Below the pieces are notes generated by a model. It searched no databases. It had not been told where the DNA came from and saw nothing but the letters and a program-made list of their open reading frames with translations. Positions 1 through 8,027 of a DNA stretch of 64,000 nucleotides are shown here, in pieces. Within the stretch, counting starts at the first letter, position 1; the number at the start of each line of letters is the position of its first letter. This DNA comes from Emticicia sp. C21 (GTDB lineage Bacteria; Bacteroidota; Bacteroidia; Cytophagales; Spirosomataceae), in assembly GCF_003418935.1 (NCBI RefSeq), contig NZ_QVMT01000013.1, forward strand, positions 25,301 through 89,300. The letters are read 5' to 3'. The translations under genes were made by a program, and so were the position numbers.

Positions 1-1
1 T

Positions 2-634
2 ATCACCGGGCGGCGAACTGCATTATTGGAAGAAATACAAAACACTTATCCAAATAAGAAAATACATATAGGTACCATAGATGTTACAGATATACATAAT
101 GCCCGGATGACTACGCAGCTGCTGGCCGTTAAAAATGGTGGTTTTGATAAGATTATAATTAATGCCGGTGTAGGTTTTGGCAAAGCTGGTTTTGAGGAAG
201 AAATAAAAACCATAGATACCAATGTGACAGGATTTGTTGCAATTGCGCATTGGGCTTATAACTATTTCAAAACCAAAGGAGGTGGGCATATTATTGGCGT
301 TTCTTCTTTAGCTGCTTTGCGTAGTAGCCCTTATGCACCTGAGTACCATGCATCAAAGGCTTTTGTTTCGAGTTATATGCAGGGATTACGTCTAAGGTCG
401 GTCAAATACAAACATCATATAACGATAACTGATATTCGTCCTGGATTTATAGATACACCTATGACTAAGCAAAATAAAGGAATGTTTTGGGTAGCTACAC
501 CTGAAAAGGCGGCTAGGCAAATTGCAGATGCCATTGAATCGAAAAAAAATGTAGCCTATATTACGAAAAGGTATTTTTTATTAGCAATTTTGATAAAACT
601 ATTCCCTGAATGGCTATATGCCAAAATTTTCTGA
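2..634 (+). CDS. SDR family NAD(P)-dependent oxidoreductase, 5'-truncated by window edge
   Basis: Short-chain dehydrogenase/reductase. The frame is already open at base 2, and its first residues (ITGRR) resemble the end of the second Rossmann strand, so roughly 35-40 residues carrying the TGxxxGxG nucleotide-binding motif lie outside the window. A TTG at base 26 could be read as a start, but that would remove the whole cofactor site. Visible signatures are NAG (IINAGVG), the catalytic Ser region (VSSLAA), the catalytic YHASK (YxxxK) and the PG motif after strand 6 (IRPGFIDT). The C-terminus is hydrophobic and could touch the membrane. The substrate cannot be told from the sequence. The next gene starts one base after this stop, so the two are probably co-transcribed. 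Confidence 0.88.
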   Translation: MTGRRTALLEEIQNTYPNKKIHIGTIDVTDIHNARMTTQLLAVKNGGFDKIIINAGVGFGKAGFEEEIKTIDTNVTGFVAIAHWAYNYFKTKGGGHIIGVSSLAALRSSPYAPEYHASKAFVSSYMQGLRLRSVKYKHHITITDIRPGFIDTPMTKQNKGMFWVATPEKAARQIADAIESKKNVAYITKRYFLLAILIKLFPEWLYAKIF

Positions 635-635
635 T

Positions 636-1436
636 ATGAAAAGCAGTATTCTATTCTTTATACTTTTGGGTTTACTCATCTCATGCAGTAAAAATGAGGA
701 TTTAGATACATGTCGTTTAGAGAGATTTGTTCAGGAGAACCCTCTTAATAAATCATTTCATTATGATTATATTACCTTAAAAGACGGGCGGATTGAAAAG
801 TTCTTTAGCTACGATATTAATGCCAATAAAGATACTATTAACAAGGCCGTTGTGTTTTTTGAATATAATGCTAAGGGTCAGGTAAAGGCAGTAAGAGACG
901 AAGCTAAACCCAAAAGCATTAAAAGATATGATGCAACTCTTGATAGTAAGGGAAATGCGACAAAGATTATACAGAGCACAAACGGAAATATCGAAGATGA
1001 GATTGAAATAGAGTATGATTCTAAAAACAGACCAATTTCAATTAGCAGCCGATATTTATTAGGCATTAACAGAAGTATTGAATATGACAATGCCGGAAAT
1101 CCCTACAATATTTTCAGGGCAGATATTGCTACCACCCCTACCATAGCAGAACATACTTTCGATGATAAACGAAACTTCTTTTCAGGTATTCCAGAAATAA
1201 AATTTTACTGGATTGTTCGCCCTCTCAATACATTTCTACCTTATGGAGACCATAATATTGTGTCAACTAAGGTCTATCTTTTAGACGGAACTCAATTTAA
1301 AGAATCGACCAATCAAAGTACAAAAAGGGAGCTAACGTATAATAATAAAGGATTTCCGGAATCTGTTAAAATTATTCGGCAAGACTTATCAAGCACAATT
1401 TCGAATATTTCTACATTCGCTTACAAATGTCAATAA
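636..1436 (+). CDS. Lipoprotein with YD-repeat-like segments
   Basis: Predicted secreted lipoprotein. I chose the ATG at 636 over one at 618 because it gives a clean signal peptide (MKSSILFFILLGL) ending in a lipobox LLISC with Ser at +2, and it removes the overlap with the SDR stop. The mature part carries four spaced segments of the type Y-(N/D)-x-K/A-G-x-P/Q (EYNAKGQ, EYDSKNRP, EYDNAGNP, TYNNKGFP), like the beta-hairpin repeats of YD/RHS-type or DUF4595-type Bacteroidota lipoproteins. The function is unknown; an envelope-anchored beta-rich protein is the most that can be said. Its 3' end overlaps the convergent ispD by 7 bases. Confidence 0.75.
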   Translation: MKSSILFFILLGLLISCSKNEDLDTCRLERFVQENPLNKSFHYDYITLKDGRIEKFFSYDINANKDTINKAVVFFEYNAKGQVKAVRDEAKPKSIKRYDATLDSKGNATKIIQSTNGNIEDEIEIEYDSKNRPISISSRYLLGINRSIEYDNAGNPYNIFRADIATTPTIAEHTFDDKRNFFSGIPEIKFYWIVRPLNTFLPYGDHNIVSTKVYLLDGTQFKESTNQSTKRELTYNNKGFPESVKIIRQDLSSTISNISTFAYKCQ

Positions 1437-2125
1437 GTCGAGCGGCTTTTTAATAGAGCTTCGGCAACAACTAAGTCTTCTGGAGTTGTAATTTTGATAT
1501 TTTCGTAAGAGCCATCTATCAGATTTATCGGGTATCCGGCAAATTCTAATACACTGGCGCAATCGGTGAAAAAGCTTTGCTCTTTAACCTGAAAAGCTTT
1601 TTTGATAATGTCAGACTGGAAGGTTTGTGGGGTTTGCATCAATCGAAACTTTGCTCTTTCTACTGCCTTATTTTGATTATTTTCTCTAACTTCACGAATA
1701 GAATCTTTTAGCTGAACACTTGTCACCGCATTACCCAATTCATCAGCAGTTTTGAATGATTGTTCTATTATTTCTGTGCTGATTAAAGGCCTCACGCCAT
1801 CGTGTACAGCAACTAAACTATTGGCTTCAACATGCGCCAAACCATTTTTTACTGACTGAAAACGACTCTTCCCTCCTACTACAATTTTGATTGCTTGAAG
1901 CGCGGTAGTATTTAAAGATTGTTGGGCCACCACTCGATGCCAATATTCAATATCTTTTTCAGGTAATACCAGGATAATATTTATATCACTAATTTTCAGG
2001 AATTGTTCAATGGTATGCAATAAAATAGGTTTTCCGGCTAAAGCTAGAAATTGCTTAGGTATCTCGCCACCCATGCGGCTTCCACTTCCACCTGCTACTA
2101 AGACTGCATATTTTTGCTTTTCCAT
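1430..2125 (-). CDS. ispD: 2-C-methyl-D-erythritol 4-phosphate cytidylyltransferase
   Basis: Transfers CMP from CTP to 2-C-methyl-D-erythritol 4-phosphate, the third step of the cytosolic MEP (non-mevalonate) isoprenoid pathway. At 231 aa it has the usual length. The N-terminal nucleotide loop AGGSGSRMG followed by IPKQF is characteristic: the Arg and Lys bind the CTP triphosphate. The internal VHDGVRP motif and the C-terminal NIKITTPEDL with a following acidic stretch are also standard for IspD. It could only be confused with TarI or another cytidylyltransferase, but the whole motif set fits IspD. It sits downstream of queA on the same strand, separated by a terminator-like hairpin. Confidence 0.95.
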   Translation of the reverse strand: MEKQKYAVLVAGGSGSRMGGEIPKQFLALAGKPILLHTIEQFLKISDINIILVLPEKDIEYWHRVVAQQSLNTTALQAIKIVVGGKSRFQSVKNGLAHVEANSLVAVHDGVRPLISTEIIEQSFKTADELGNAVTSVQLKDSIREVRENNQNKAVERAKFRLMQTPQTFQSDIIKKAFQVKEQSFFTDCASVLEFAGYPINLIDGSYENIKITTPEDLVVAEALLKSRSTY

Positions 2126-2149
2126 AATATTAACTAATGATTAGGTTAT

Positions 2150-2190
2150 AAACAAAACCGAGAAATGAAAACATATTCATTTCCCGGTTT
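2150..2190 (-). terminator. Intrinsic terminator behind queA
   Basis: Arms 2155-2169 and 2176-2190 pair over 15 positions with one A/C mismatch around a 6-base loop. Read on the minus strand the stem is followed by TTTTGTTTATAA. It lies just after the queA stop and before the ispD start, so it should end or attenuate queA transcription. Confidence 0.6.
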
Positions 2191-2213
2191 CAAAATAAAT
2201 CTTGTATCGAATC

Positions 2214-3266
2214 TTAAAGAATTAACATTACATCACCATAGGTAAAGAATTTATATTTTTCTTTGATAGCTTCCTGATACGCATTCATAATTAACTCGTA
2301 TCCACCAAAAGCACAAGCCATCATAATCAGGATTGACTCAGGCAAATGGAAGTTGGTCAATAGTGCATTTGTAATTTTGAAATCGTAAGGTGGGAAGATA
2401 AACTTGTCTGTCCAGCCATTATCAATAGGTTTTAAATGATTACTTGCTGATACCGAAGATTCTAAGGCTTTCAAAACCGTTGTTCCAATGGCACAAATCT
2501 TTCCTTCTTTATCAATTGATCCATTTACAATATCACAGGTCTTTTCAGGAATAAAGAAATTCTCAGAATCTGTCTTGTGTTTAGTTAAATCTTCTACATC
2601 TACCTGACGGAATGTTCCAATACCAATATGCAAAGTAACCGGGCAAAAATTAACTCCGTTGATCTCCATACGGCGTTGTACATTTCTTGTAAAGTGCATA
2701 CCTGCAGTGGGTGCAGCTACTGCTCCTTCTTTCTCTGCAAAGATTGTTTGGTATCTCTCACGATCCTGATCGGTAACTTTTCTTTTTATTACATCAATCG
2801 GAAGTGGTGTTTCTCCTAATTCATGAATAGTTTTCATCATTTCCTCGTGAGAACCATCAAATAAGAAACGGATGGTACGGCCACGGGAAGTGGTATTATC
2901 AATCACCTCTGCTACTAAATCACTATCACCAAAATATAATTTATTACCTACTCTGATTTTTCTTGCCGGATCAACCAAAACGTCCCATAAACGCATTTCA
3001 CGGTTAAGCTCACGCAACAAAAATACTTCTATTTTCGCACCTGTTTTTTCTTTAGAACCGTACAAACGTGCCGGAAAAACCTTGGTATCATTTACTACTA
3101 AAGTATCGTTCTCACCAAAATAGTCGACGATATCTTTAAACATTTTGTGTTCAATTTTCTTAGTTTTCCTGTTTACTACCATCATACGTGCTCCATCACG
3201 TTGATCAGGAGGGTACATGGCCACTAGACTATGCGGTAAATCAAATTTAAATTCTGAAAGTTTCAT
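2214..3266 (-). CDS. queA: S-adenosylmethionine:tRNA ribosyltransferase-isomerase
   Basis: Moves the ribosyl part of SAM onto preQ1 at position 34 of tRNAs with a GUN anticodon, giving epoxyqueuosine in queuosine biosynthesis. The length of 350 aa is standard. Family signatures are the N-terminal FDLP...[14 protein letters not shown], the [13 protein letters not shown] block, the central APTAGMHFT block, HIGIGTF and the C-terminal TNFHLPES. A Bacteroidota-type promoter lies about 130 bases upstream, giving an unusually long leader with inverted repeats. No other queuosine gene is in the window. Confidence 0.97.
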   Translation of the reverse strand: MKLSEFKFDLPHSLVAMYPPDQRDGARMMVVNRKTKKIEHKMFKDIVDYFGENDTLVVNDTKVFPARLYGSKEKTGAKIEVFLLRELNREMRLWDVLVDPARKIRVGNKLYFGDSDLVAEVIDNTTSRGRTIRFLFDGSHEEMMKTIHELGETPLPIDVIKRKVTDQDRERYQTIFAEKEGAVAAPTAGMHFTRNVQRRMEINGVNFCPVTLHIGIGTFRQVDVEDLTKHKTDSENFFIPEKTCDIVNGSIDKEGKICAIGTTVLKALESSVSASNHLKPIDNGWTDKFIFPPYDFKITNALLTNFHLPESILIMMACAFGGYELIMNAYQEAIKEKYKFFTYGDVMLIL

Positions 3267-3312
3267 TTTATAGACTCCCCAATTCCACTCAAAGCGGAAA
3301 TTTTTTGTTGAT

Positions 3313-3355
3313 TTTCTTCATGTTTGGGGATATGGTTTTTTCCGGCATGAAGAAA
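3313..3355. promoter_or_regulatory. Inverted repeat in the queA leader
   Basis: Perfect 10-base arms TTTCTTCATG (3313-3322) and CATGAAGAAA (3346-3355) with a 23-base spacer, lying between the predicted queA promoter and its start codon. A second palindrome, ACCTAAA/TTTAGGT at 3379-3395, sits near the predicted transcript start. These could be leader RNA structure or an operator. I do not recognise a known preQ1 riboswitch here. Confidence 0.35.
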
Positions 3356-3397
3356 TATAGGTACAAAAAGTATTATTTACCTAAATTTTTTAGGTCG

Positions 3398-3429
3398 CAA
3401 AGGTAATAAATCCGTATAGGGGGTGTCAA
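3398..3429 (-). promoter_or_regulatory. Predicted Bacteroidota promoter of queA
   Basis: On the minus strand the -7 element TACCTTTG (3405-3398) matches the Bacteroidota TAnnTTTG consensus exactly. A TTGACA-type -33 element begins at 3429, with 21 bases between TTG and the -7 box. The transcript start would fall near 3390. Confidence 0.5.
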
Positions 3430-3459
3430 GTGTTTTAGAAGAAATGTTTAAAAAAGGGC

Positions 3460-4248
3460 TTAAATAGTAATTTTGCCCTTAAGATACAATTTGCCTTGCC
3501 CTGCAATTAAAACTCTGTTTCCTGCCAATACACAATGTAAACTACCTTTTCTTGCAGAGATCTGTTCGGCCTCAAATGCTGTTTTACCCAGTTTTTCAAC
3601 CCAATAAGGTACTAACTTTGTATAAGCTGAGCCAGTAACCGGGTCTTCGTCGATACCTGCAGCTGGCGCAAAAAAACGACAAACAAAGTCTAATTTCTTA
3701 GATCTGGCTTTTGATGTGACAATCACCCCACGTGCCTTTACTGACTTTAAAACACCAAAATCGGGTGATATGTTTTCAATATCGCTTTGAGAATTATAAA
3801 CTAACAGGTAATCTTCTCCAGCCTGATAAATTTCTTCAGGTCTCTTCCCTATTCCATCAATTAAACCAACGGGAGGCTCTATTGGGGCTACATTTTGTAC
3901 AGGGAAATCTAATTCTAATAGTTTACCATCTTTCCTCACTTTCAGAATACCACTTTGCGAATCAAAAATAATCGTATCAGAAGGATATTTCATCAGATTA
4001 AAAACTACATACGCAGTAGCAAGAGTAGCATGGCCACATAGGGCTACTTCAATTGTTGGCGTAAACCAGCGGATATGGAACCCTTTATCTGTCGGAACAA
4101 AGAAAGCAGTTTCGGAGAGATTATTTTCTAAGGCAATTTTTTGCATCAAAGAGTCAGGCAACCATTCTTTTAAAGGAATAATAGCGGCAGGATTACCGCC
4201 AAAAAGCTTATTTGTGAAAGCATCAACCTGATAAATAGGTAATTGCAT
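3460..4248 (-). CDS. PhzF family phenazine biosynthesis-like isomerase
   Basis: Member of the PhzF/YddE superfamily, whose diaminopimelate-epimerase-like fold carries out isomerisation or epimerisation without cofactor. Signatures are the start motif YQVDAFT with FGGNPAA, the conserved acidic active-site residue in NLSETAFF, the GHATLA motif and GIDEDPVTGSA near the C-terminus. At 262 aa it has family length. No other phenazine genes are present, so a role in phenazine synthesis is unlikely and the substrate is unknown. It is the last gene of the minus-strand run that begins with the dihydroorotase-like gene and starts 24 bases after the gldF stop. Confidence 0.88.
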   Translation of the reverse strand: MQLPIYQVDAFTNKLFGGNPAAIIPLKEWLPDSLMQKIALENNLSETAFFVPTDKGFHIRWFTPTIEVALCGHATLATAYVVFNLMKYPSDTIIFDSQSGILKVRKDGKLLELDFPVQNVAPIEPPVGLIDGIGKRPEEIYQAGEDYLLVYNSQSDIENISPDFGVLKSVKARGVIVTSKARSKKLDFVCRFFAPAAGIDEDPVTGSAYTKLVPYWVEKLGKTAFEAEQISARKGSLHCVLAGNRVLIAGQGKLYLKGKITI

Positions 4249-4272
4249 AATAATTAGGAGTATGAGTCAGGA

Positions 4273-4995
4273 CTAACTTTTCTTTGTTGATACCTGAACT
4301 TTAGTCAGATACAGCATTAATATTGTGACGCTAAGAAAATAGACCAAAGTACGAGAATCTATCGACCCTCGTCCGATTGATTCATAATGATAGCTAAGAC
4401 CTGTATAATCAATCAAGTATTGAGTTGAACCGTTGAACAATTGTGCCAATTGATGTAGTCCATCATATAAAAGGAAACAAGCCAAAGCACCGATAATAAA
4501 TGCCACAACTTGGTTATCTGTGAGAGATGAAGCCCATAAACCAATAGCCGCAAAAACACCACCTAAAAAGAAGAGTCCTACATAAGAACCTACAATGGCA
4601 GATGTATCTACATTCCCTTTCGGGTTTCCTAATTCGTAGACAGAATAATAATATAAGAAAGTTGGTAAGAGTGCTACAACAATTAAAATAAAAGCAGCAA
4701 GAAATTTACCTAAAATGATCTGCCAGTCGGTCAATGGCTTTGTAAAAAGTAACTCAATAGTTCCGGTTTTGAATTCTTCCGAAAAAAGGCGCATCGTAAT
4801 TGATGGAATCAGAAAAATAAAAATATAGGGTGCTAATTGAAAAAAGCTATTTAGATCAGCATAGCCATAATCTAATACATTGCCTTCAAATACCCATGTA
4901 AACAAGCCTGCTAGTACCAGAAAAACTCCAATGACAATGTAGGCCACTAATGAATTGAGAAAACTATTGAGTTCTTTTCTAAAAATTGTAAGCAT
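4273..4995 (-). CDS. gldF: Gliding-motility-type ABC transporter permease GldF
   Basis: Inner-membrane permease of the ABC-2 type, related to GldF of the GldAFG transporter needed for gliding in some Bacteroidota. At 240 aa with six hydrophobic segments it fits the family. Recognisable parts are the N-terminal RKELNSFLNSLVAYIV and the cytoplasmic loop MRLFSEEFKTGTIELLFTKP before the third segment, typical of NosY/GldF permeases. In Flavobacterium gldG follows gldF directly; here a PhzF-family gene follows instead, and no gldG or gldA is in the window. Only 3 bases separate it from the upstream DUF4199 gene. It could also serve a non-motility ABC exporter. Confidence 0.85.
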   Translation of the reverse strand: MLTIFRKELNSFLNSLVAYIVIGVFLVLAGLFTWVFEGNVLDYGYADLNSFFQLAPYIFIFLIPSITMRLFSEEFKTGTIELLFTKPLTDWQIILGKFLAAFILIVVALLPTFLYYYSVYELGNPKGNVDTSAIVGSYVGLFFLGGVFAAIGLWASSLTDNQVVAFIIGALACFLLYDGLHQLAQLFNGSTQYLIDYTGLSYHYESIGRGSIDSRTLVYFLSVTILMLYLTKVQVSTKKS

Positions 4996-4998
4996 GTA

Positions 4999-5514
4999 TT
5001 AAAAATTCATTTCAGGTTTATCTTTCTTGAAAATTGCTGAAACTATTAACGACCAAATGAAGCCAAAAAATATATACCCTAATATACCTACGATAAATAA
5101 TATTCCGGGACTTGAAAATTTACTTGCCATTTCCATGGCTTGCTCTACTTGTTCTGCAGTCATACCTCTTGATTCCAGTTGCTCACGTTGCATATCTGCA
5201 ATTTGTTGCATAATAGTAGTATCTATAAACATGATATAGGCAAAAGAGAAAATTGATGCCACTAAGCCGGTTACTGCACTTGTCAGGGTTCCAATACCAA
5301 GTCCTTCTCCAAAACCAAGGAAATTATTATTCAATGTCTTATATTCTCTTATAGCAAATATAATTCCTGCTAATAGAAACAAGAATGGGATATAAGAGCT
5401 GATTGTATTTTTGAATAAGCCTGTCATAAATGAGGCAACACTGAAGATTATGATAATAACGGCGGAGATGATTCCCCATTTAAGTGCAATGCGAGCTGTT
5501 GACGGTTTTTCCAT
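4999..5514 (-). CDS. DUF4199 domain-containing membrane protein (copy 2)
   Basis: Small inner-membrane protein with four hydrophobic segments (near residues 12-32, 40-55, 73-98 and 134-160), matching the layout of the Bacteroidota-specific DUF4199 family. The loop after the third segment is acidic and helical (MQREQLESRGMTAEQVEQAM). Its function is not known. It resembles the gene just upstream (5566-6096) in length and topology, so the two look like a tandem duplication. It sits 3 bases upstream of gldF. Confidence 0.75.
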   Translation of the reverse strand: MEKPSTARIALKWGIISAVIIIIFSVASFMTGLFKNTISSYIPFLFLLAGIIFAIREYKTLNNNFLGFGEGLGIGTLTSAVTGLVASIFSFAYIMFIDTTIMQQIADMQREQLESRGMTAEQVEQAMEMASKFSSPGILFIVGILGYIFFGFIWSLIVSAIFKKDKPEMNF

Positions 5515-5565
5515 AATGTTGATAAGATTAAGGTGATAAAAAAGGAAAATAAATATATCAAAGTT

Positions 5566-6096
5566 TTATGAAACCGTATACGTATGTCTTCTGAAAATCA
5601 GAGAAATAATAGTTACGGCTATGATACAAATCTGTTTTTTACCCAGTTCATCTAAGAAAACATATCCTGCTGTTGGTACTTGTTTAGCCTGTTTTAGTAA
5701 GGTTGAGAAATCTTCCAAACCAAAGTTTTTTATATGGCTTTCTTTGATTTTCATAATTGCCTCAACATTTTCTTTAACCCAAAGTAAAATAGATTCATTG
5801 CCTGTGAATTTCACAAAGCAATAGTAAAAAGTTGCGGTAATAAGTGCAGCAAAAAAATTGGTGAGAAATCCAACTGAAAATCCCTCTGTAAAGGTTAAGG
5901 TGCCTCTGTTAGTAGCACGATACGTCCAGATAGCAATTAAGATAAATAATACATTGATACCAAATGCGGGTAACTTATAACGCCCGAACGGGCTTTTATG
6001 AATGCCATAAAACTGAATTAAAGCTACTACTATGCAAATAACAGCAGCGATGCCTCCGTAATAAAGCGAATGTCTGACAATTCTATTTTTTAACAT
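5566..6096 (-). CDS. DUF4199 domain-containing membrane protein (copy 1)
   Basis: Membrane protein of 176 aa with four hydrophobic segments: an N-terminal pair, LTFTEGFSVGFLTNFFAALITATFY-region, and a last one near the C-terminus. The short motif F(T/G)EG followed by small residues at the start of the third segment is shared with its tandem neighbour (FGEGLGIGTL), supporting common descent. The function is unknown. It begins 17 bases after the dihydroorotase-like gene and belongs to the same minus-strand operon. Confidence 0.72.
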   Translation of the reverse strand: MLKNRIVRHSLYYGGIAAVICIVVALIQFYGIHKSPFGRYKLPAFGINVLFILIAIWTYRATNRGTLTFTEGFSVGFLTNFFAALITATFYYCFVKFTGNESILLWVKENVEAIMKIKESHIKNFGLEDFSTLLKQAKQVPTAGYVFLDELGKKQICIIAVTIISLIFRRHTYTVS

Positions 6097-6113
6097 ATAG
6101 ATTATACTCTTAA

Positions 6114-7394
6114 CTAAGCAACTTGGTTTTTGTTTATTACTCCTACTACTTTGCCTTTCAACACATGACCAACAAACGGTGTATTTTTAGATTTTGAACG
6201 AATATCTTTTTCTGTAAAAGTCCATTTTAGATCAGGATTAAATATGGTCAGATTAGCAACTCCACCTTCCTGAATTTTTTCCTCTGGCAAACGTAGTAAA
6301 TGAGATGCATTAGTTGTCAATTTCTCAACAAGTGTTTCAATTGGTATATTACTGTGAGTATTTGCAACCGCGAAGGCTGTTTCTAAACCTATAATTCCGA
6401 AATCTGCCATATCAAACTCTAAATTCTTAGATTCTTCATCTTGAGGATTGTGGTCAGATACAATTACATCAATCGTTCCATCAGCTAGTCCGGCTTGTAA
6501 GGCTTCAATATCTGCTTTGCTTCTGAAAGGTGGATTAACTTTCAGATTTGTATCAAATTCTTTTAAATCAGTATCAGTAAACGCTAGTTGGTGGGCAGCA
6601 ATATCGCAACTTACTGGCAATCCTTTAGCTTTTGCATCTCTGATTAACTCAACCGCTCTTTTGGTAGAGATTGTAGAAAAATGTAAAGCTGAATGCGCTC
6701 TTTTTTCTGAAACCTGACTAAAAGCATATTCCAACAACTTTAAATCTCGCATCACTATTATTTCTTCGGCTGTTGATGGAATGCCTTTCATACCCAATAG
6801 AGTGCTTTCAATACCTTCGTGCATTTGTCCGAATAGTGTAAGAGTAGTTTCTTCAGGACGATTCATTAAGAAGCCATTAATCGGGTAGAGATACTGCAAA
6901 GTTTTCAATAAAATATCTGCATTCCATAGTGGGTGTTCACCGTCTGTAAAAGCCACTGCTCCGGCATTGTGCAGATCCAGCATTTCGGTAAAATCTTTAC
7001 CTTCACAATATTTGGTAACTGCTACAGCCGGAAGGATATCGACTAACTGTGTTTTTGAGAATCCTTTATAATAAGCAATTGATTCCTTGGTCTGAACTGT
7101 TGGCTTAGTATTAGGCAATGTAACAATTCTTGTAAAACCTCCTGCTGCCGCCGCCTTACATAAAGAGATTAAATCTTCTTTAGACTCATAACCTGGGTCT
7201 TTAGGTGATACCCGCATATCAATCCAACCGGTTGATACATGCAGATTTTCACCCTCAATCAATTTATCAACTTTCTCTTCTATTTTATCAGCAATTTTAC
7301 TGATTTTCCCCTCCTCTATTAACATATCTTTTATCTGACCATTAAAGTCAGATTTCTTGTCAATTATCTTTACAGATTTAAGCAAAGTTTTCAT
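6114..7394 (-). CDS. Dihydroorotase-like protein lacking key metal ligands
   Basis: Amidohydrolase-superfamily protein of the class I dihydroorotase family, 426 aa from the ATG at 7394; an alternative TTG at 7412 only adds six unlikely residues. The fold is recognisable from GWIDMRV, VTLPNTKPT, NPPFRSKAD and SDHNPQDEESK, but active-site ligands are replaced: the canonical DxHxH is DMRVS (Arg61, Ser63), the HxED metal-ligand region reads NRPEE, and the second His of HxxHxST is Thr (LHFSTIST). The Asp of SDHNP is kept. It is therefore probably not a stand-alone hydrolase. Comparable PyrC'-type proteins in Pseudomonas are structural partners of aspartate transcarbamoylase; no pyrB is nearby here. 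First gene of a five-gene operon. Confidence 0.85.
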   Translation of the reverse strand: MKTLLKSVKIIDKKSDFNGQIKDMLIEEGKISKIADKIEEKVDKLIEGENLHVSTGWIDMRVSPKDPGYESKEDLISLCKAAAAGGFTRIVTLPNTKPTVQTKESIAYYKGFSKTQLVDILPAVAVTKYCEGKDFTEMLDLHNAGAVAFTDGEHPLWNADILLKTLQYLYPINGFLMNRPEETTLTLFGQMHEGIESTLLGMKGIPSTAEEIIVMRDLKLLEYAFSQVSEKRAHSALHFSTISTKRAVELIRDAKAKGLPVSCDIAAHQLAFTDTDLKEFDTNLKVNPPFRSKADIEALQAGLADGTIDVIVSDHNPQDEESKNLEFDMADFGIIGLETAFAVANTHSNIPIETLVEKLTTNASHLLRLPEEKIQEGGVANLTIFNPDLKWTFTEKDIRSKSKNTPFVGHVLKGKVVGVINKNQVA

Positions 7395-7410
7395 TTTCCT
7401 ATAAAAATTC

Positions 7411-7437
7411 AAAAAAAATGCCCTTAGCAGGGCATCT
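7411..7437 (-). terminator. Intrinsic terminator behind gcvH
   Basis: Perfect 7-bp stem ATGCCCT (7418-7424) / AGGGCAT (7429-7435) with a TAGC loop. On the minus strand it is followed by a run of T (the A-run ending at 7418). It separates gcvH from the dihydroorotase-like operon. Confidence 0.75.
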
Positions 7438-7479
7438 CCATTTAAAAAATCTTTGATTCGATTATCATGATCTTATTTG

Positions 7480-7857
7480 TTAGATAATATTTTGATAGGC
7501 TGACGAATCTAATAAGGTCTCTATATCACTTGGATTTGATACTTCTAATTTTATCAACCAACCCTCACCATATGGGTCTGAATTTAATAATTCAGGGTTA
7601 TTATTTAAAGCAGAATTAACTTCGATTACTTTTCCAGCAACTGGTAAAAATAAATCCGAAACTGTTTTTACAGCTTCAATCGTTCCGAAAATATCATTTG
7701 CACCAAGTTCTTGTCCTGCTGTTTCTATTTCAACAAAAACAATGTCACCCAGCTCGCCTTGCGCAAAATCAGTAATACCAACCACTGCTATATTGCCACT
7801 TTCTAATCTGATCCACTCATGTTCGTTGGTGTAGCGTAAATCTGAAGGAAAATTCAT
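7480..7857 (-). CDS. gcvH: Glycine cleavage system H protein
   Basis: Lipoyl carrier protein that shuttles the aminomethyl group between the P, T and L proteins of the glycine cleavage complex in the cytoplasm. The length of 125 aa is normal. The lipoylated lysine is Lys64 in the EAVK motif (GTIEAVKTVSD), and the ends match the family (RYTNEHEW at the start, NSDPYGEGWLIK near the end). It is a single-gene unit between a terminator downstream and the divergent meaB upstream. No gcvP or gcvT is in the window and I see no glycine riboswitch. Confidence 0.96.
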   Translation of the reverse strand: MNFPSDLRYTNEHEWIRLESGNIAVVGITDFAQGELGDIVFVEIETAGQELGANDIFGTIEAVKTVSDLFLPVAGKVIEVNSALNNNPELLNSDPYGEGWLIKLEVSNPSDIETLLDSSAYQNII

Positions 7858-7977
7858 TTGTTTGTGAAGGGGTTTATTATTTCGACCGCAAGTTAGTAGA
7901 TTTGTTGGAAACTTTAAAAATTCCTTGTGAAAAAATAAAATATCAGATTAAGGTAGATAAATTGTAGTATCATCTTG

Positions 7978-8009
7978 TTGATTTATCCGAATAAACGCTA
8001 TTATCTTTA
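7978..8009 (+). promoter_or_regulatory. Possible promoter of meaB
   Basis: TTG at 7978-7980 and TATCTTTA at 8002-8009, 21 bases apart, resemble the Bacteroidota -33/-7 pattern with the final G of TAnnTTTG replaced. The meaB start codon follows at 8028. Confidence 0.3.
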
Positions 8010-8027
8010 AACCTAAAAAAGAGAAAT

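Noticed and set aside
26-634. TTG at base 26 as a true SDR start
   Set aside because: It would remove the whole cofactor-binding part of the fold, and the same frame is open to the window edge.
3267-3429. Known preQ1 riboswitch in front of queA
   Set aside because: The inverted repeats are there, but I could not fit the conserved loop and A-rich tail of the known classes.
7858-8027. Glycine or cobalamin riboswitch between gcvH and meaB
   Set aside because: The gap is too short and AT-rich, with none of the conserved segments of either class.
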